This document shows positions 9,639 through 19,350 of a stretch of DNA of 55,059 nt, in pieces. Positions within the stretch are counted from its first letter, which is position 1. The number at the start of each line of letters is the position of its first letter. Origin of the DNA: Verrucomicrobiota bacterium (GTDB lineage Bacteria > Verrucomicrobiota > Verrucomicrobiia > Limisphaerales > UBA1319); assembly GCA_022709905.1 (NCBI GenBank), contig JAKLHY010000053.1:1-55059 (forward strand). The letters run 5' to 3'. The translations under genes and the position numbers were made by a program. The notes below the pieces were generated by a model that saw only the letters and a list, made by a program, of their open reading frames with translations, was not told where the DNA came from and made no database searches.

Positions 9639-12600
9639 ATGAACATACACTTCGCTCAATCGACCGGATGTGGGCTGCTGCTCGCCCTCATGGCCGCCCT
9701 GGCGGGGCCAGGAACGGCCGCTGCACCATCCTCCCCCCAAGGCCTGATCACCGCAAGAGGATTCCTCGATATCGGTTCCGGCACTGCCATAAGTGACCTG
9801 ACGGGAAACGCCAAGTTTCCCAATAACCCGGATGTAGTCTACTACTATCCCTACTTCGAATGGAACGCGACCGGCGATATATTTACCGCGGCAAACAACG
9901 CGTATGCAGACAATTACGGCGCCCAAATGATCGGGTATTTCTATCCGCCAACGACCGGCGACTATGTGTTTCTTTTCTCTTCGGACGACAACGGCAACCT
10001 CTATCTGAGCACCGATGACACAGCGGCCAACAAGAAACTCATCGCCCAGGAAACCGGCTGGAGCAACGCGCGCAGCTGGGACGTGGTCGGGAGCGGCGCC
10101 CTGGAACCAAAGAATTCGTCGACGTTTGCAACCACCGAATGGCCAACCAAAGATCCTGTAATGGGCGGCGCCAAGATCACCCTGACCAAGGGCAAGGCCT
10201 ATTACATCGAGGCCCTAGTCAAGGAAGGCGGCGGCGGAGATAACTTGGCGGTGGCGGTGCAGGCGCCGGATGGCAGCATTGATTACACGGCGCCAATCCC
10301 GGGGCAATACCTCTCGACTTTTGATAAAACCGAGGGGCCAGCCAAAATCATCACCCAACCCCAGAGCCAGACGATTGACGAAGGGAATCCAGTCACCTTC
10401 AAGGTGGAAGCCGACGGAACGCCCCCCTACGCCTACCAGTGGAAAAAGAACGGGGTAAACATCGCCGATGCCACGAACCAGACCTATACGATTACCCGGG
10501 CATCGCATACAGACAATGGCGCCAAGTTCAGCGTGGCAGTGACCGGCGCCCAAGGATCGGCCACGAGTGGCGACGCGATTCTTACGGTCAATCCGGACAC
10601 AATTCCTCCAACGGTCCTCCTGGCCAGCACCCGGCTCGGGACCAGCGTGATCATCGAATACAGTGAGTACATGGATGCCGTCTCCGCAACCACGACGGCC
10701 AACTACTCGATCCCGGGCATCACCTTTACCGGTGCCACCATCTCCGACGATGGCATGGTTGTCACGTTGCCCATCACGGGGAACCTGCCCGCAAATTTTG
10801 AAGTTACGATCGGCGGTGTCAAGGATTTCGCCGGGAATGCGATCCCTGCCGGCACTAAGGTGCCCGGATACACAACCGGCTTGGCTCCCAACATGGTCTC
10901 TTATTGGCCGCTCGACGTCGTCGAAGGAACCAAAACCCCCGACATTATCAGTGGTTACGACATGAACTTGGTTAATCTGACATCAGCGGACCTGATCACT
11001 GGCCGTTTCGCAAAGTGTATCAAGTTCGACAATGCTCGCCAGACCATGCTGAGACGGATTCACGGCACCAACGAAGCCCTGCCCATCTATAATCACAAGG
11101 CCTTCACGGTCTCCATCTGGGTCAATGGCCCCCTTCAAACCGATCGCCGCGTGTTTTCGGAATCGTCCTCCAAGAACAACCAGCCTCTCTTCAACCTCGG
11201 CACCCATAACACCGGGGCCGACGGCACCCTGGACACGTATATTCGCAATGACAGCGGGACGACATCGGGCGACCACCACCATCACATAGGTGTCCCGTTC
11301 GATGAAACCTGGCACCACATCTGTTATGTTCAGAACAGCAATGCTTCGCCTCAGGCCATCGTCTACATCGACGGCGTCAAGGACGATCTGGATCCTTCGC
11401 CCGTTTGGCCGATGGCGTTCGATACAACCACGATTGGCGGGATCCAACGGGCAGCCGCGGCAGCCTGGTTCACCGGGATGATCGACGATGTCGCCGTCTG
11501 GAGTCGAGCCCTGGATCCCGAAGAAGTCTCGTTCCTGTTCACCAAAGGCACACCAACTCCTCCCCCCAAGGTTTTGCCCCTGACGATCAATTCGTTCCGG
11601 TCCGAACTGCCCGCCGTAGCCAAGGGAGATTCAGTGAAACTCCACTGGGATGTGAGCAAAGACGCCACGTCCGTCTCGATTCAACCGGACATCGGGGATG
11701 TCACAGCCGAGACTCAGATTGGCGTGGGCAGCAAGACCATCACGCTCACCACCTCCAAAACCTACCGGCTGACCGTCAAACGGGGAGCTGACTCCGTCAG
11801 TAGCGAAATCAAGATCGCCGCCATTGATGGCATTGCCACCGGTTGGACCCTGTTGGACAACTTCGATCGCTACTCGCTGGGAGTAATCCCCAAACCTTGG
11901 GGTGTTTCAGGCGTGAACGCAACCATCGTGGATGTCAACGGAAACCTCATGCTGTCTGTGGGCGGCGGAGGCGACGCTATGGCTGCTCTTCCCCTGAACG
12001 ATCTCACCGTCAAGGAGGGCGATCAAAGGACGCTCTTTGCCCGGTTCTACCTGGCACGAACAGTGGATGCCGGCGGCGTGACCGAATACATGGGACTGAG
12101 TGACAAAGGCATCCGCAGCTTTGGCGATTCCGATGGCGAACTCGGCCCGGATGTGGGCTTTTACAACGACTCGGGTCCCGTCACCATCGGCACGTGGAAC
12201 GGCGTTGGTGCGACGTTCGAGCCCAGCAGTTTCACCATCGAGCCGATGGTTCCCTATAACCTGTGGATCAACGTCCGGAACGATCCCATTGCCGACGGGG
12301 ATCTGGTCTCTATCTTTGCAGCAAAAGAAGGAACCGCGTCTCGAACCACCCTGTTCCAGGATTATCGTTCCGATCGTAATCCCACCCCGGCGGAATCGGA
12401 TCTCATTGGCTATCCCACGAGACCCGATCTGCAAGTGCTCACCGTCGGCGGCAACACGACCAGCTCGGTGGTGTATTTTGACGACTTCTATCTCAGCAAA
12501 TCGGGATACCTCACCACGGTGCCGCGCGCATACGGTTTCACCACGCCCATTGAAGACATCGTCGTGCAGGCGCCCACGATAAAATCAGTGCGGATCGAGG

Positions 12601-12782
12601 GTGGCAACCTGACCTTTGCACTCGACACCCAAAGCGGCGTCAATTACCTCGTCGAAGGCCGAGCCAACCTGTTCACCGGCGACTGGCAAACCGCGCAGAC
12701 CGTGGCCGGCACCGGGCAGACAGTGACGGTCTCTCTGCCCATGTCCGTCGACAGCCAGTTCTACCGCATTCGCGTGCAATAG
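9639..12782 (+). CDS. Large secreted PA14/Ig/LamG protein with FYR-type C-terminal domain
   Basis: This is a 1047-residue exported protein. The start at 9639 is preferred over the in-frame ATG at 9603 because it leads directly into a signal peptide (CGLLLALMAALAGPGTAAA). Domains in order: a PA14-like carbohydrate-binding region (about 40-220, with YPPTTGDYVFLFSSDDNG), an immunoglobulin-like domain (236-318), an SbsA-type Ig-like domain (322-420), a LamG/concanavalin-like domain (425-635, with FTGMIDDVAVWSRALDP) and further beta-rich sequence. It ends with VNYLVEGRANLFTGDWQ and SQFYRIRVQ, a terminus also seen in the 2426-residue protein at 46390. No catalytic site is evident; a glycan-binding or surface role is inferred. 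Confidence 0.8.
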   Translation: MNIHFAQSTGCGLLLALMAALAGPGTAAAPSSPQGLITARGFLDIGSGTAISDLTGNAKFPNNPDVVYYYPYFEWNATGDIFTAANNAYADNYGAQMIGYFYPPTTGDYVFLFSSDDNGNLYLSTDDTAANKKLIAQETGWSNARSWDVVGSGALEPKNSSTFATTEWPTKDPVMGGAKITLTKGKAYYIEALVKEGGGGDNLAVAVQAPDGSIDYTAPIPGQYLSTFDKTEGPAKIITQPQSQTIDEGNPVTFKVEADGTPPYAYQWKKNGVNIADATNQTYTITRASHTDNGAKFSVAVTGAQGSATSGDAILTVNPDTIPPTVLLASTRLGTSVIIEYSEYMDAVSATTTANYSIPGITFTGATISDDGMVVTLPITGNLPANFEVTIGGVKDFAGNAIPAGTKVPGYTTGLAPNMVSYWPLDVVEGTKTPDIISGYDMNLVNLTSADLITGRFAKCIKFDNARQTMLRRIHGTNEALPIYNHKAFTVSIWVNGPLQTDRRVFSESSSKNNQPLFNLGTHNTGADGTLDTYIRNDSGTTSGDHHHHIGVPFDETWHHICYVQNSNASPQAIVYIDGVKDDLDPSPVWPMAFDTTTIGGIQRAAAAAWFTGMIDDVAVWSRALDPEEVSFLFTKGTPTPPPKVLPLTINSFRSELPAVAKGDSVKLHWDVSKDATSVSIQPDIGDVTAETQIGVGSKTITLTTSKTYRLTVKRGADSVSSEIKIAAIDGIATGWTLLDNFDRYSLGVIPKPWGVSGVNATIVDVNGNLMLSVGGGGDAMAALPLNDLTVKEGDQRTLFARFYLARTVDAGGVTEYMGLSDKGIRSFGDSDGELGPDVGFYNDSGPVTIGTWNGVGATFEPSSFTIEPMVPYNLWINVRNDPIADGDLVSIFAAKEGTASRTTLFQDYRSDRNPTPAESDLIGYPTRPDLQVLTVGGNTTSSVVYFDDFYLSKSGYLTTVPRAYGFTTPIEDIVVQAPTIKSVRIEGGNLTFALDTQSGVNYLVEGRANLFTGDWQTAQTVAGTGQTVTVSLPMSVDSQFYRIRVQ

Positions 12783-12808
12783 AACCGACAGCAATTAAGA
12801 ACTCGAAC

Positions 12809-12841
12809 GGGACCGGGTGGCAAACCCGGTCCCTTTTTTTT
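12809..12841 (+). terminator. Rho-independent terminator
   Basis: A perfect 10-bp stem (GGGACCGGGT with ACCCGGTCCC) closes a GGCAA loop and is followed by eight T residues. It lies 26 bases after the stop of the large PA14/LamG gene and is the clearest intrinsic terminator in the window. Confidence 0.95.
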
Positions 12842-12876
12842 GAGCTATCGAGATCGGAATAGGAGGCGCAGCTTCG

Positions 12877-13296
12877 TTAGATGTAGTACATCTTGGCCCG
12901 ATCGCCGTTGTCTTCCAACAGAGACTGGAAGGTGATGGAATCCGCCGTTTGTTCCGCGGCGCGAAGGATTTTATTCCATGCGTCCCTAAGCTCGACCGGA
13001 CTCCGACTGTCCTGGATGGACGCCGCCTCAAAAACGGGCCCCTGAAGACAACGTAGAATATCCCCGAGGGAGATCTCGGAGGGCGGACGGGCCAGCAGGT
13101 AGCCTCCCACCTTGCCCCGCTTGCTCTTCACAATGCGCTGTGACTTCAGTTCGATGAGTATCTGAACAAGGTAATTGGCCGGGATGGCATACTCCGACGC
13201 CAAATCCTCCACCCGGACCGCTGATCCTTGATGGAATTGCCGGGCTAATCCCAGAACAGCCCGAGCGGCGTATTCGCTTTTCAACGAAAACTTCAC
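12877..13296 (-). CDS. Rrf2-family transcriptional regulator
   Basis: A 139-residue winged-helix protein. The start KFSLKSEYAARAVLGLA and the recognition region IPANYLVQILIELKSQRIVKSKRG are typical of Rrf2/IscR-type DNA-binding proteins, and the length is usual. The start is a GTG, chosen because the family begins exactly here. The three cysteines that hold the iron-sulphur cluster in IscR are absent; only one cysteine (in ILRCLQG) is present. The protein therefore probably senses something else, or acts through a partner. It follows the GH2 gene by 71 bases on the same strand and may share its transcript. Its targets are unknown. Confidence 0.87.
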   Translation of the reverse strand: MKFSLKSEYAARAVLGLARQFHQGSAVRVEDLASEYAIPANYLVQILIELKSQRIVKSKRGKVGGYLLARPPSEISLGDILRCLQGPVFEAASIQDSRSPVELRDAWNKILRAAEQTADSITFQSLLEDNGDRAKMYYI

Positions 13297-13367
13297 ACCG
13301 CAATAATAATTCGATACCGCCTCTTTTCCACTGAAAACCTTTGCCGCAGACCAAGAGAATCAGACCT

Positions 13368-16300
13368 TCAATATCCGAGGTCCTTCAGCAACGTGGGAAA
13401 ATCCGCCGGCAAGGGCGTGGGAGCTTTCCGGGTGGTTCGAGCGGCATAAGCGATCATGTTTAGCACCAGGCGGTCCGCTGCGGGATGTCGATCGATCTGG
13501 TCCATGAGATTAAACGTGTTCAGCAGGATCTTGCCCGATCCGAAATCATAAACGCCCAGCATCAGGCCAGCGGCATAACCGTCAGGCCTGCTCGAATGGC
13601 AAATCGCAAACGCGGCAGCGGCGACATCCTCCGGGGTGTCTTGGCCCTCAAAAAACCGGTTGCTGATCATCGGACCGTAATAATCCCAATCCAAAATGCC
13701 CGGGGAGGCTAATCCGGCAAAAAGGAGATGGTGCCGCGCCACGCACTCCTTGTGATAGAGCCAATCGGAGAAGTGCGTGAGATGTCCCTTGTTTTTGAGC
13801 GGCAGCCAGCCGGTCGATTGATCTCCCTTCTGGAACACGATCGGATCGAGAAAGAGTGCGGTGCTTCCCGAGGCCACATGACCCAACAGGTTGGTCCAAA
13901 ATGCTGCCGTCACTTCTGAGGCCGCCATGCGACCTGCAACTATGATCGAAGGCCCTCCTGTGTAAGCCGGTTCAAACGGGACAACCGAAATATCCCTGGA
14001 CTTCAGCCACTCTGTGATTCGGGAATCCAGCGCAATGCTCTGGATCGCAAATGGGGTATCGGTTTTCGGCGATTCACTGACCTGGAACATCAGTCTGCCG
14101 GCCGCAGATGCGCCTCCTCTTTCGAGAGTCGCGGCAAAAGTGTATTGGCCAGGGGAACCCGAAATGGTGATCTCTTCCTTGAACACGGGAACAGCCAGGG
14201 GACCTTCTTCCCCCTCCCGAGGCTGTGGAATGACCATATCCAGTTTCTTCTCCCAAACGATTCCGTTCGAGCCCAAGACACGGAATACAGCCGGATAGTC
14301 GCCGGGTGCCAGGGCGTTCTCGTTCGCAAGCACCGCCTCCAAGACCAAGGGTCGCCCCACGTAGGCATGCATGGGCGCGACAAAAAGACACCACCGAAGC
14401 GGAGCCCATCCTTCCTGCAGGATATCCATAACACCAGGTTTGAACTCGCGCCAAAAGGTCCATAGCCCCTCCCCGGTATATCCATGATCCAGCAGACCGG
14501 TAAGGTTATAGCCGCAAATTTTGGGATTCGATCGGATCAGACTGAAACCCAGCTGTCGTTGACGGGCATGCAGCTGTTGGCTGGCCCGCAGCATCTCCTC
14601 GGGAAATGCATAGACACCCTCCATGCCAAACCGTTTCCAGTCGGAAAGGAGCTTCTGCACGGTCTGCTTGAAGTATTTGAAATCGTCCGACTCCGGATTA
14701 GCTCCGTGTTGTTCGTAATACCGAAGTTCACGAATGGCATTCATCAAGCTGCCGATGCCGTATTCGGACAGAAACACCGGTTTGCTCGATTGCCCCAGGT
14801 TGCGAATGCCGGCTTCGATGGCCGGCGTGTGTGGTGTGACGGGGTAAACATGGGCGTCACCCGCACCCTCGAAATAACCGCCCCAAGGCCCATTCCGGGC
14901 GGTCCCCTTGTACTCGGGATCTTCAACACCCCAGACATGTTCCCACCGAGTACCGCCCGGGTTGCTAACCGATCCAATGTTGTATTGGCCATCCCATCGA
15001 CCGCTCTGCAAGAGGACGAGACGCGAATCATCCAGCGACCGCAACAGACCCAGGCTCGCCACGGCATGCCGCGTCATTGGGCCGTCCCCCATTTCATTCA
15101 CCAGCCCGAAGATAACCAGGCTCGGATGATTTCGATCCCGCAACACCATCTCGCGAAGGTTCGTATCGAAGCGTTCCGCCATTTTCGGAGAGTCGGCCAG
15201 AAGCCAGGAGGCCATGTTTTCCTCATACACCATCAGCCCGATTTCATCGCAGAGATCCAGCTGGTAGGGATGAGCCATTCCCGCGATAAACCGGACGGTG
15301 TTGAAACCACAGGCCTTCATGTAGAGCAAATCCTTTCGGAGCAGATCCGGCGCGCCCGGCGGAGGCAAGATCGCTCCGATGGGACAATGGTTGCCCGTGT
15401 GGGAACTTTTCAGGAAGATTCGCTTGCCGTTCAACCGGAAGTAGCCCTGATCGACCCGCAACTCGCGAAACCCAAACCGCGTAACATTCTCATGCGTTTC
15501 GCGACGGGTTCCTGAGGTCAACCGGGTTGTCAACCGATACAGAAAGGGCTCGTCCAACTCCCATAACCGATGCGCAGCCACCGTCAATCGGCATTCGGCG
15601 AGGCTCCGACCCGGAGCAATTTCCCGCTCAAGGGTCATGGCAGCGAGCGCCTCACTGGCCGTCGTTGTCGTGATGATCCATTCAAGATGCCCGGAAACAG
15701 CTGAGGATCCGGTATTCGTCAGTGTGACCTGGACCCGCACCTCTCCATTCGTCCACTTGGGGCGAACATAGACGTCGTCGATCCGCACAGCCGGGGTCCA
15801 GAACACCTCGACGGGTTCGGTAATCCCCCCGCTGTTATAGGAGCCGCCCACGCCAATACCCGAGGGAGCCTTGTTCCGATGCGGGGTTTCAGCCAGCACA
15901 ATGCCATCAATAGGCTCGGCTTTCGGGTTCAACACGCGGACAGCCAGTTGATTGCCGAGGCCGGGTTTTATCACGTCGGTAATGTCCAGCGTGAAGGGGG
16001 TCTCTCCGCCCTCGTGCCCCCCGACAAGAGTGTCGTTCACCCAAACATGCGCCAGATAATCCACCGCATGAAAGCGAAGCAGACAACGCCCATCCGGGTA
16101 CCGTTTCTGAGGTGCCGCAAAGGAGCGCCAATACCATGCCACGCCATGGTAACCCGGCCATGCCTCCTGTAAGATGCCGGGCACACGAATCGTCCGGGCC
16201 TCCTGAACCGGCCCTTTCCACCAGGCCTGCGCGCGCCCGACATTGTCCGGGTCCGCCGCCACCCTCCAATCGGTCCCCTCGAGCGACAAGACCGTCGATG

Positions 16301-16382
16301 GCCACGTCTGGATATCCGCGCGCGCCAGGACCAGACTCATGGCAAACAATCCTGCACGGACCCACACTTCTATGCTTTTCAT
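13368..16382 (-). CDS. Secreted glycoside hydrolase family 2 enzyme (beta-galactosidase/glucuronidase-like)
   Basis: A 1004-residue retaining glycosidase. The start ATG at 16382 lies one base after the stop of the preceding gene and leads into a signal peptide (VRAGLFAMSLVLARA). Next come a sugar-binding jelly roll (HAVDYLAHVWVNDTLVGGHEGG), an Ig-like domain and a TIM barrel. The acid/base glutamate is E430 in GLVNEMGDG and the nucleophile is E540 in PVFLSEYGIG. A long C-terminal part (from about 620) contains an additional beta domain and a region resembling a glutamine-amidotransferase fold. The one-base spacing to the upstream gene implies translational coupling. The exact substrate cannot be read from sequence. 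Confidence 0.88.
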   Translation of the reverse strand: MKSIEVWVRAGLFAMSLVLARADIQTWPSTVLSLEGTDWRVAADPDNVGRAQAWWKGPVQEARTIRVPGILQEAWPGYHGVAWYWRSFAAPQKRYPDGRCLLRFHAVDYLAHVWVNDTLVGGHEGGETPFTLDITDVIKPGLGNQLAVRVLNPKAEPIDGIVLAETPHRNKAPSGIGVGGSYNSGGITEPVEVFWTPAVRIDDVYVRPKWTNGEVRVQVTLTNTGSSAVSGHLEWIITTTTASEALAAMTLEREIAPGRSLAECRLTVAAHRLWELDEPFLYRLTTRLTSGTRRETHENVTRFGFRELRVDQGYFRLNGKRIFLKSSHTGNHCPIGAILPPPGAPDLLRKDLLYMKACGFNTVRFIAGMAHPYQLDLCDEIGLMVYEENMASWLLADSPKMAERFDTNLREMVLRDRNHPSLVIFGLVNEMGDGPMTRHAVASLGLLRSLDDSRLVLLQSGRWDGQYNIGSVSNPGGTRWEHVWGVEDPEYKGTARNGPWGGYFEGAGDAHVYPVTPHTPAIEAGIRNLGQSSKPVFLSEYGIGSLMNAIRELRYYEQHGANPESDDFKYFKQTVQKLLSDWKRFGMEGVYAFPEEMLRASQQLHARQRQLGFSLIRSNPKICGYNLTGLLDHGYTGEGLWTFWREFKPGVMDILQEGWAPLRWCLFVAPMHAYVGRPLVLEAVLANENALAPGDYPAVFRVLGSNGIVWEKKLDMVIPQPREGEEGPLAVPVFKEEITISGSPGQYTFAATLERGGASAAGRLMFQVSESPKTDTPFAIQSIALDSRITEWLKSRDISVVPFEPAYTGGPSIIVAGRMAASEVTAAFWTNLLGHVASGSTALFLDPIVFQKGDQSTGWLPLKNKGHLTHFSDWLYHKECVARHHLLFAGLASPGILDWDYYGPMISNRFFEGQDTPEDVAAAAFAICHSSRPDGYAAGLMLGVYDFGSGKILLNTFNLMDQIDRHPAADRLVLNMIAYAARTTRKAPTPLPADFPTLLKDLGY

Positions 16383-16383
16383 G

Positions 16384-19197
16384 TCATCGAGGTTTGACGA
16401 GGTTTTCAAACGCCACAGCCTCCCGATATTCGTCATCGGGTCCAGCATAAATCCCATCGAACAAGATCGGGATCATGGGGAAAACGGTGAGCCACTGGAG
16501 AGGGGGATCGGTCGGCACGCCACTGTAAATCGGGGCATGGGCATCCCACAGTCTTCCAGAAAAGTCGAAACGACACGCCGCCGCCAGCCAAAGACCAATC
16601 CTGGGCCTCAGGGTTTTCAGGAGCGCGGGATCCTGTTTGGGATTAGGCAGCAACGCGGTGCTTGCCGCCAAACGCAGGTTATCCGCGCCGATCCGATCCA
16701 GCATTTGGGCCGCTTCGAGCACGTTCCAGGGCGGCTTGCCAAACGCCGTCCGCAAATACAATGTCACTTGATGCGCGGCCGCATGGTCCGCAAGCGTTTT
16801 GAGCGTCTTTTCAAAAGCCTGCTGACTTTGCTCGCCCGTCATGTTGTTTTCAGGATGGCGATGGAGCGAGATCACCAGATCGCGCGCGCCGAGGACCTCC
16901 ATCTTGGCGATCACATTCGTGACCGTGTTCAGGCTCGATGAATATTCTTCAGCCAGGTTATCGATGAGGCGCAAACCGGGATAAAGATTCAGGCCTGAAC
17001 TCAAATCAACGTAAACCCGCACTCCCTGGCGACGGATCCACCCCGATTCCCGCCGCAACGTCGCCGTTTCCCGCTCATGCAAAGAGCGCCAATCCACAAT
17101 CACTCCGTCAAAGTGCTCAAAGAAAGTCGGCCGTGCCAAGATTTCCTCTTTGATCGAGGTCAGACGACGCAACGGCAAAGCTCGGTTCCTGGGCCGGACC
17201 GGCGGCTTCACATGGGCCAACTCTTCCACGTTAGCCTCTTTGACCTTCAACGAAAAGATCCGCACGTCCCCGCCCGCAATCGTATCCGATCTGCTGTTGC
17301 CCAACAGCTTGCCATCCACGCCCTCCGGCAAACATCCCACTGCGCTCTTCTCCGATGTGTCCAAGGGCAGTTCCTGGATCCCTTCAAACTCGCCACAATG
17401 CGAGACAATCCTCAAAGGCAGTTCGCGCCACGAATTGTTCGCGACGCAAAGCCGGTATTCCCCGGCTGATTGACGGCAAGTGATAAGGCTCAGATCATCG
17501 CTGCCAGCCTCGAATAGCTCTTGTTGATGGAAAACCTGATCCAGAACCTGTCGGACTTCCGGCCGCAACGAGTACGGCTTGGGCAACGGACGATCGTTCT
17601 CGCTGCGCAACCCCGTGTTCATTTCGGGATTCATATCGATCCCGAAATCACTGGCAAAGACCGTGAGCCTCCCTTTTCCATGTGGAATGGACTGGTCTTT
17701 GGCAACAGTCGTCAGTCCGGCGAGACCTTCCGGCAACCGGCCCAGGTTTGCTCTCGTGAGGATCAAATGCCCCCCATTCTCGACATAGGCGCTGAGTTTG
17801 TCTCGGATCTCCTGTCCGCCCGACAAACCACCGGCTACGACGATCACCGCATAGCGGTCCAAAAGCCAGCCCGGCGCGTCGCTTAACAGGCAATCCGCGA
17901 TGTCCCCGTAAGGCGTGGACGCGATAAATCCGGACTCGTCATGGTAATAGGAGGAATTTTGATAGCCCGGATATAGCATATCGAGAATGGCGTCTGTGAG
18001 AAAATCGCCGGCTTCATACGGCAGGTTGCCCCACACTCGATAAACCTTGTCCGAATACAAATGCCGGGGGAACGTCCATCCCGCCTCAAAATCCAGAAGC
18101 AACGCGACGGGCGTGTGCATGACACCCGGCTGCCCTGTCTCCCTGATCCAGCGCTGCGCCGCCTGCTGGATTCGGCCAATCGGGGAGAGGGTGTTACCCT
18201 CAAACCATCCATTCTCGAAACCAACCGCCACGCAGTTGTACAAAAGATGGCTGTAAAGCAACCGCTTCATCAGACTCAGGCTGGTCCCCTTGGTTGGACC
18301 GTGCTCGTAGCCGTCGCTTCGACCGGAGGACCCGTAGGTCTTGAAACCCCAGCGGTTAAAGATCGAGGCATTCCCGAACCAAGGAACACCATACTGTTTG
18401 CCCGCCCCTCGAATGAACGCGTAATAAACCTGATTGTTGGGCAGCGCCTGCGCCGTCTCCGCGCCGATCAGGGTGTAGGTGCCTTCCTTGAGGAGGTAAT
18501 GACCGAAGTTCAGCGAGACCAACGTGGCGTGCTTGTGCCCCAGTTCGTCCCCCATTTTCTCGAAGTGACGCTGGAAATTCAGGCGCTGGTCATGGCGGCC
18601 GGAAGAGGCCGGCGTCATCTGGTCCGCATACCCGCCAACATACCGCCCGTCTTGCTCGCCAATGTCCGTCCCCAGCCAGCGCTCGCCGAGCCTGGATTCC
18701 AGCAATGAAAATGCCTCGGGCGGCGGTTTGAACTGCTGCCAGTAACCGCCAGGACCTGAGCCCGGAACGTAGCCCCAAATGTCGAACAGGTAAAGATCAC
18801 GACGCTGGATCGCATCCGCAAGGTCGCTGAGGTTCTTCGCGAAAAGAATGGGATACGACGGCCAGATCACATCGCCCAACTCGTGAGTCCGAGTGAACTT
18901 CTCCAGCTCCTCCTCATAACCGGTGATACGATCGGCCTGGACGTCGAATCCGCGCAGACAGGTAAACTGCGTGCGATTCTTAAATGTCCCCCAGGTGGGA
19001 GGCCTGACCGCCCGCCGCTCATAATCGGGATGCTCGCTTGGATCAGGCAAACGACTGTATATCCGGTGCGTCATCGGTGTTGTTGACAGGGATACCGCGA
19101 GGGAATCTGAGGCTTGTGGTGAGTTTAAGAATCCAAACAAGAACACTCCCCAGATCCAAATGGCTCCCGACCGTTCGAGGTCCTGCATTCGCATCAT
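16384..19197 (-). CDS. Large secreted protein of unknown function, probable carbohydrate-active enzyme
   Basis: This 937-residue protein has a signal peptide (IWIWGVFLFGFLNSPQAS). I do not recognise it as a named family. The N-terminal half reads like a (beta/alpha)8 enzyme rich in aromatics (LFDIWGYVPGSGPGGYW, VALLLDFEAGW, FENGWFEG). A middle segment (about residues 440-520; YAVIVVAGGLSGGQEIRDKL, ENGGHLILTRANLG) resembles the amidotransferase-like domain found in several glycosidases. The last 300 residues look like a second barrel (FFEHFDGVIVDWRSLHE). The length is close to that of GH150 lambda-carrageenases, but I could not establish kinship. The start at 19197 is chosen for an AAGGA site six bases upstream. 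A nine-G run lies 22 bases before the start. It is coupled to the GH2 gene downstream. Confidence 0.7.
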   Translation of the reverse strand: MMRMQDLERSGAIWIWGVFLFGFLNSPQASDSLAVSLSTTPMTHRIYSRLPDPSEHPDYERRAVRPPTWGTFKNRTQFTCLRGFDVQADRITGYEEELEKFTRTHELGDVIWPSYPILFAKNLSDLADAIQRRDLYLFDIWGYVPGSGPGGYWQQFKPPPEAFSLLESRLGERWLGTDIGEQDGRYVGGYADQMTPASSGRHDQRLNFQRHFEKMGDELGHKHATLVSLNFGHYLLKEGTYTLIGAETAQALPNNQVYYAFIRGAGKQYGVPWFGNASIFNRWGFKTYGSSGRSDGYEHGPTKGTSLSLMKRLLYSHLLYNCVAVGFENGWFEGNTLSPIGRIQQAAQRWIRETGQPGVMHTPVALLLDFEAGWTFPRHLYSDKVYRVWGNLPYEAGDFLTDAILDMLYPGYQNSSYYHDESGFIASTPYGDIADCLLSDAPGWLLDRYAVIVVAGGLSGGQEIRDKLSAYVENGGHLILTRANLGRLPEGLAGLTTVAKDQSIPHGKGRLTVFASDFGIDMNPEMNTGLRSENDRPLPKPYSLRPEVRQVLDQVFHQQELFEAGSDDLSLITCRQSAGEYRLCVANNSWRELPLRIVSHCGEFEGIQELPLDTSEKSAVGCLPEGVDGKLLGNSRSDTIAGGDVRIFSLKVKEANVEELAHVKPPVRPRNRALPLRRLTSIKEEILARPTFFEHFDGVIVDWRSLHERETATLRRESGWIRRQGVRVYVDLSSGLNLYPGLRLIDNLAEEYSSSLNTVTNVIAKMEVLGARDLVISLHRHPENNMTGEQSQQAFEKTLKTLADHAAAHQVTLYLRTAFGKPPWNVLEAAQMLDRIGADNLRLAASTALLPNPKQDPALLKTLRPRIGLWLAAACRFDFSGRLWDAHAPIYSGVPTDPPLQWLTVFPMIPILFDGIYAGPDDEYREAVAFENLVKPR

Positions 19198-19275
19198 GCT
19201 CATTCCTTAGCAGAAATCGCCCCCCCCCGCGATAAGATTTCAATCGCCTTGGGGTCATTCCGCCACTCGTCGAGC

Positions 19276-19350
19276 GGTCAGTCCCAGCTATTGGTAATTT
19301 TCTTCATCATAGGACCGAGGGGTCAGTCCCGACTATTGGTGTTATTTTCA
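19276..19350. repeat. Direct repeat pair flanking a RAYT transposase remnant
   Basis: GGTCAGTCCCAGCTATTGGT at 19276 recurs 45 bases later as GGTCAGTCCCGACTATTGGT at 19321, each followed by an AATTTTC/TTATTTTC tail. The pair sits just beyond the end of the degraded transposase, a common place for REP-like sequences that accompany this transposase family. Its function is inferred from position. Confidence 0.6.

Noticed and set aside
14484..15515. 343-codon open frame antisense to the GH2 gene
   Set aside because: It lies wholly inside the GH2 catalytic barrel on the other strand and has no recognisable domain; long antisense frames are common in high-GC genes.
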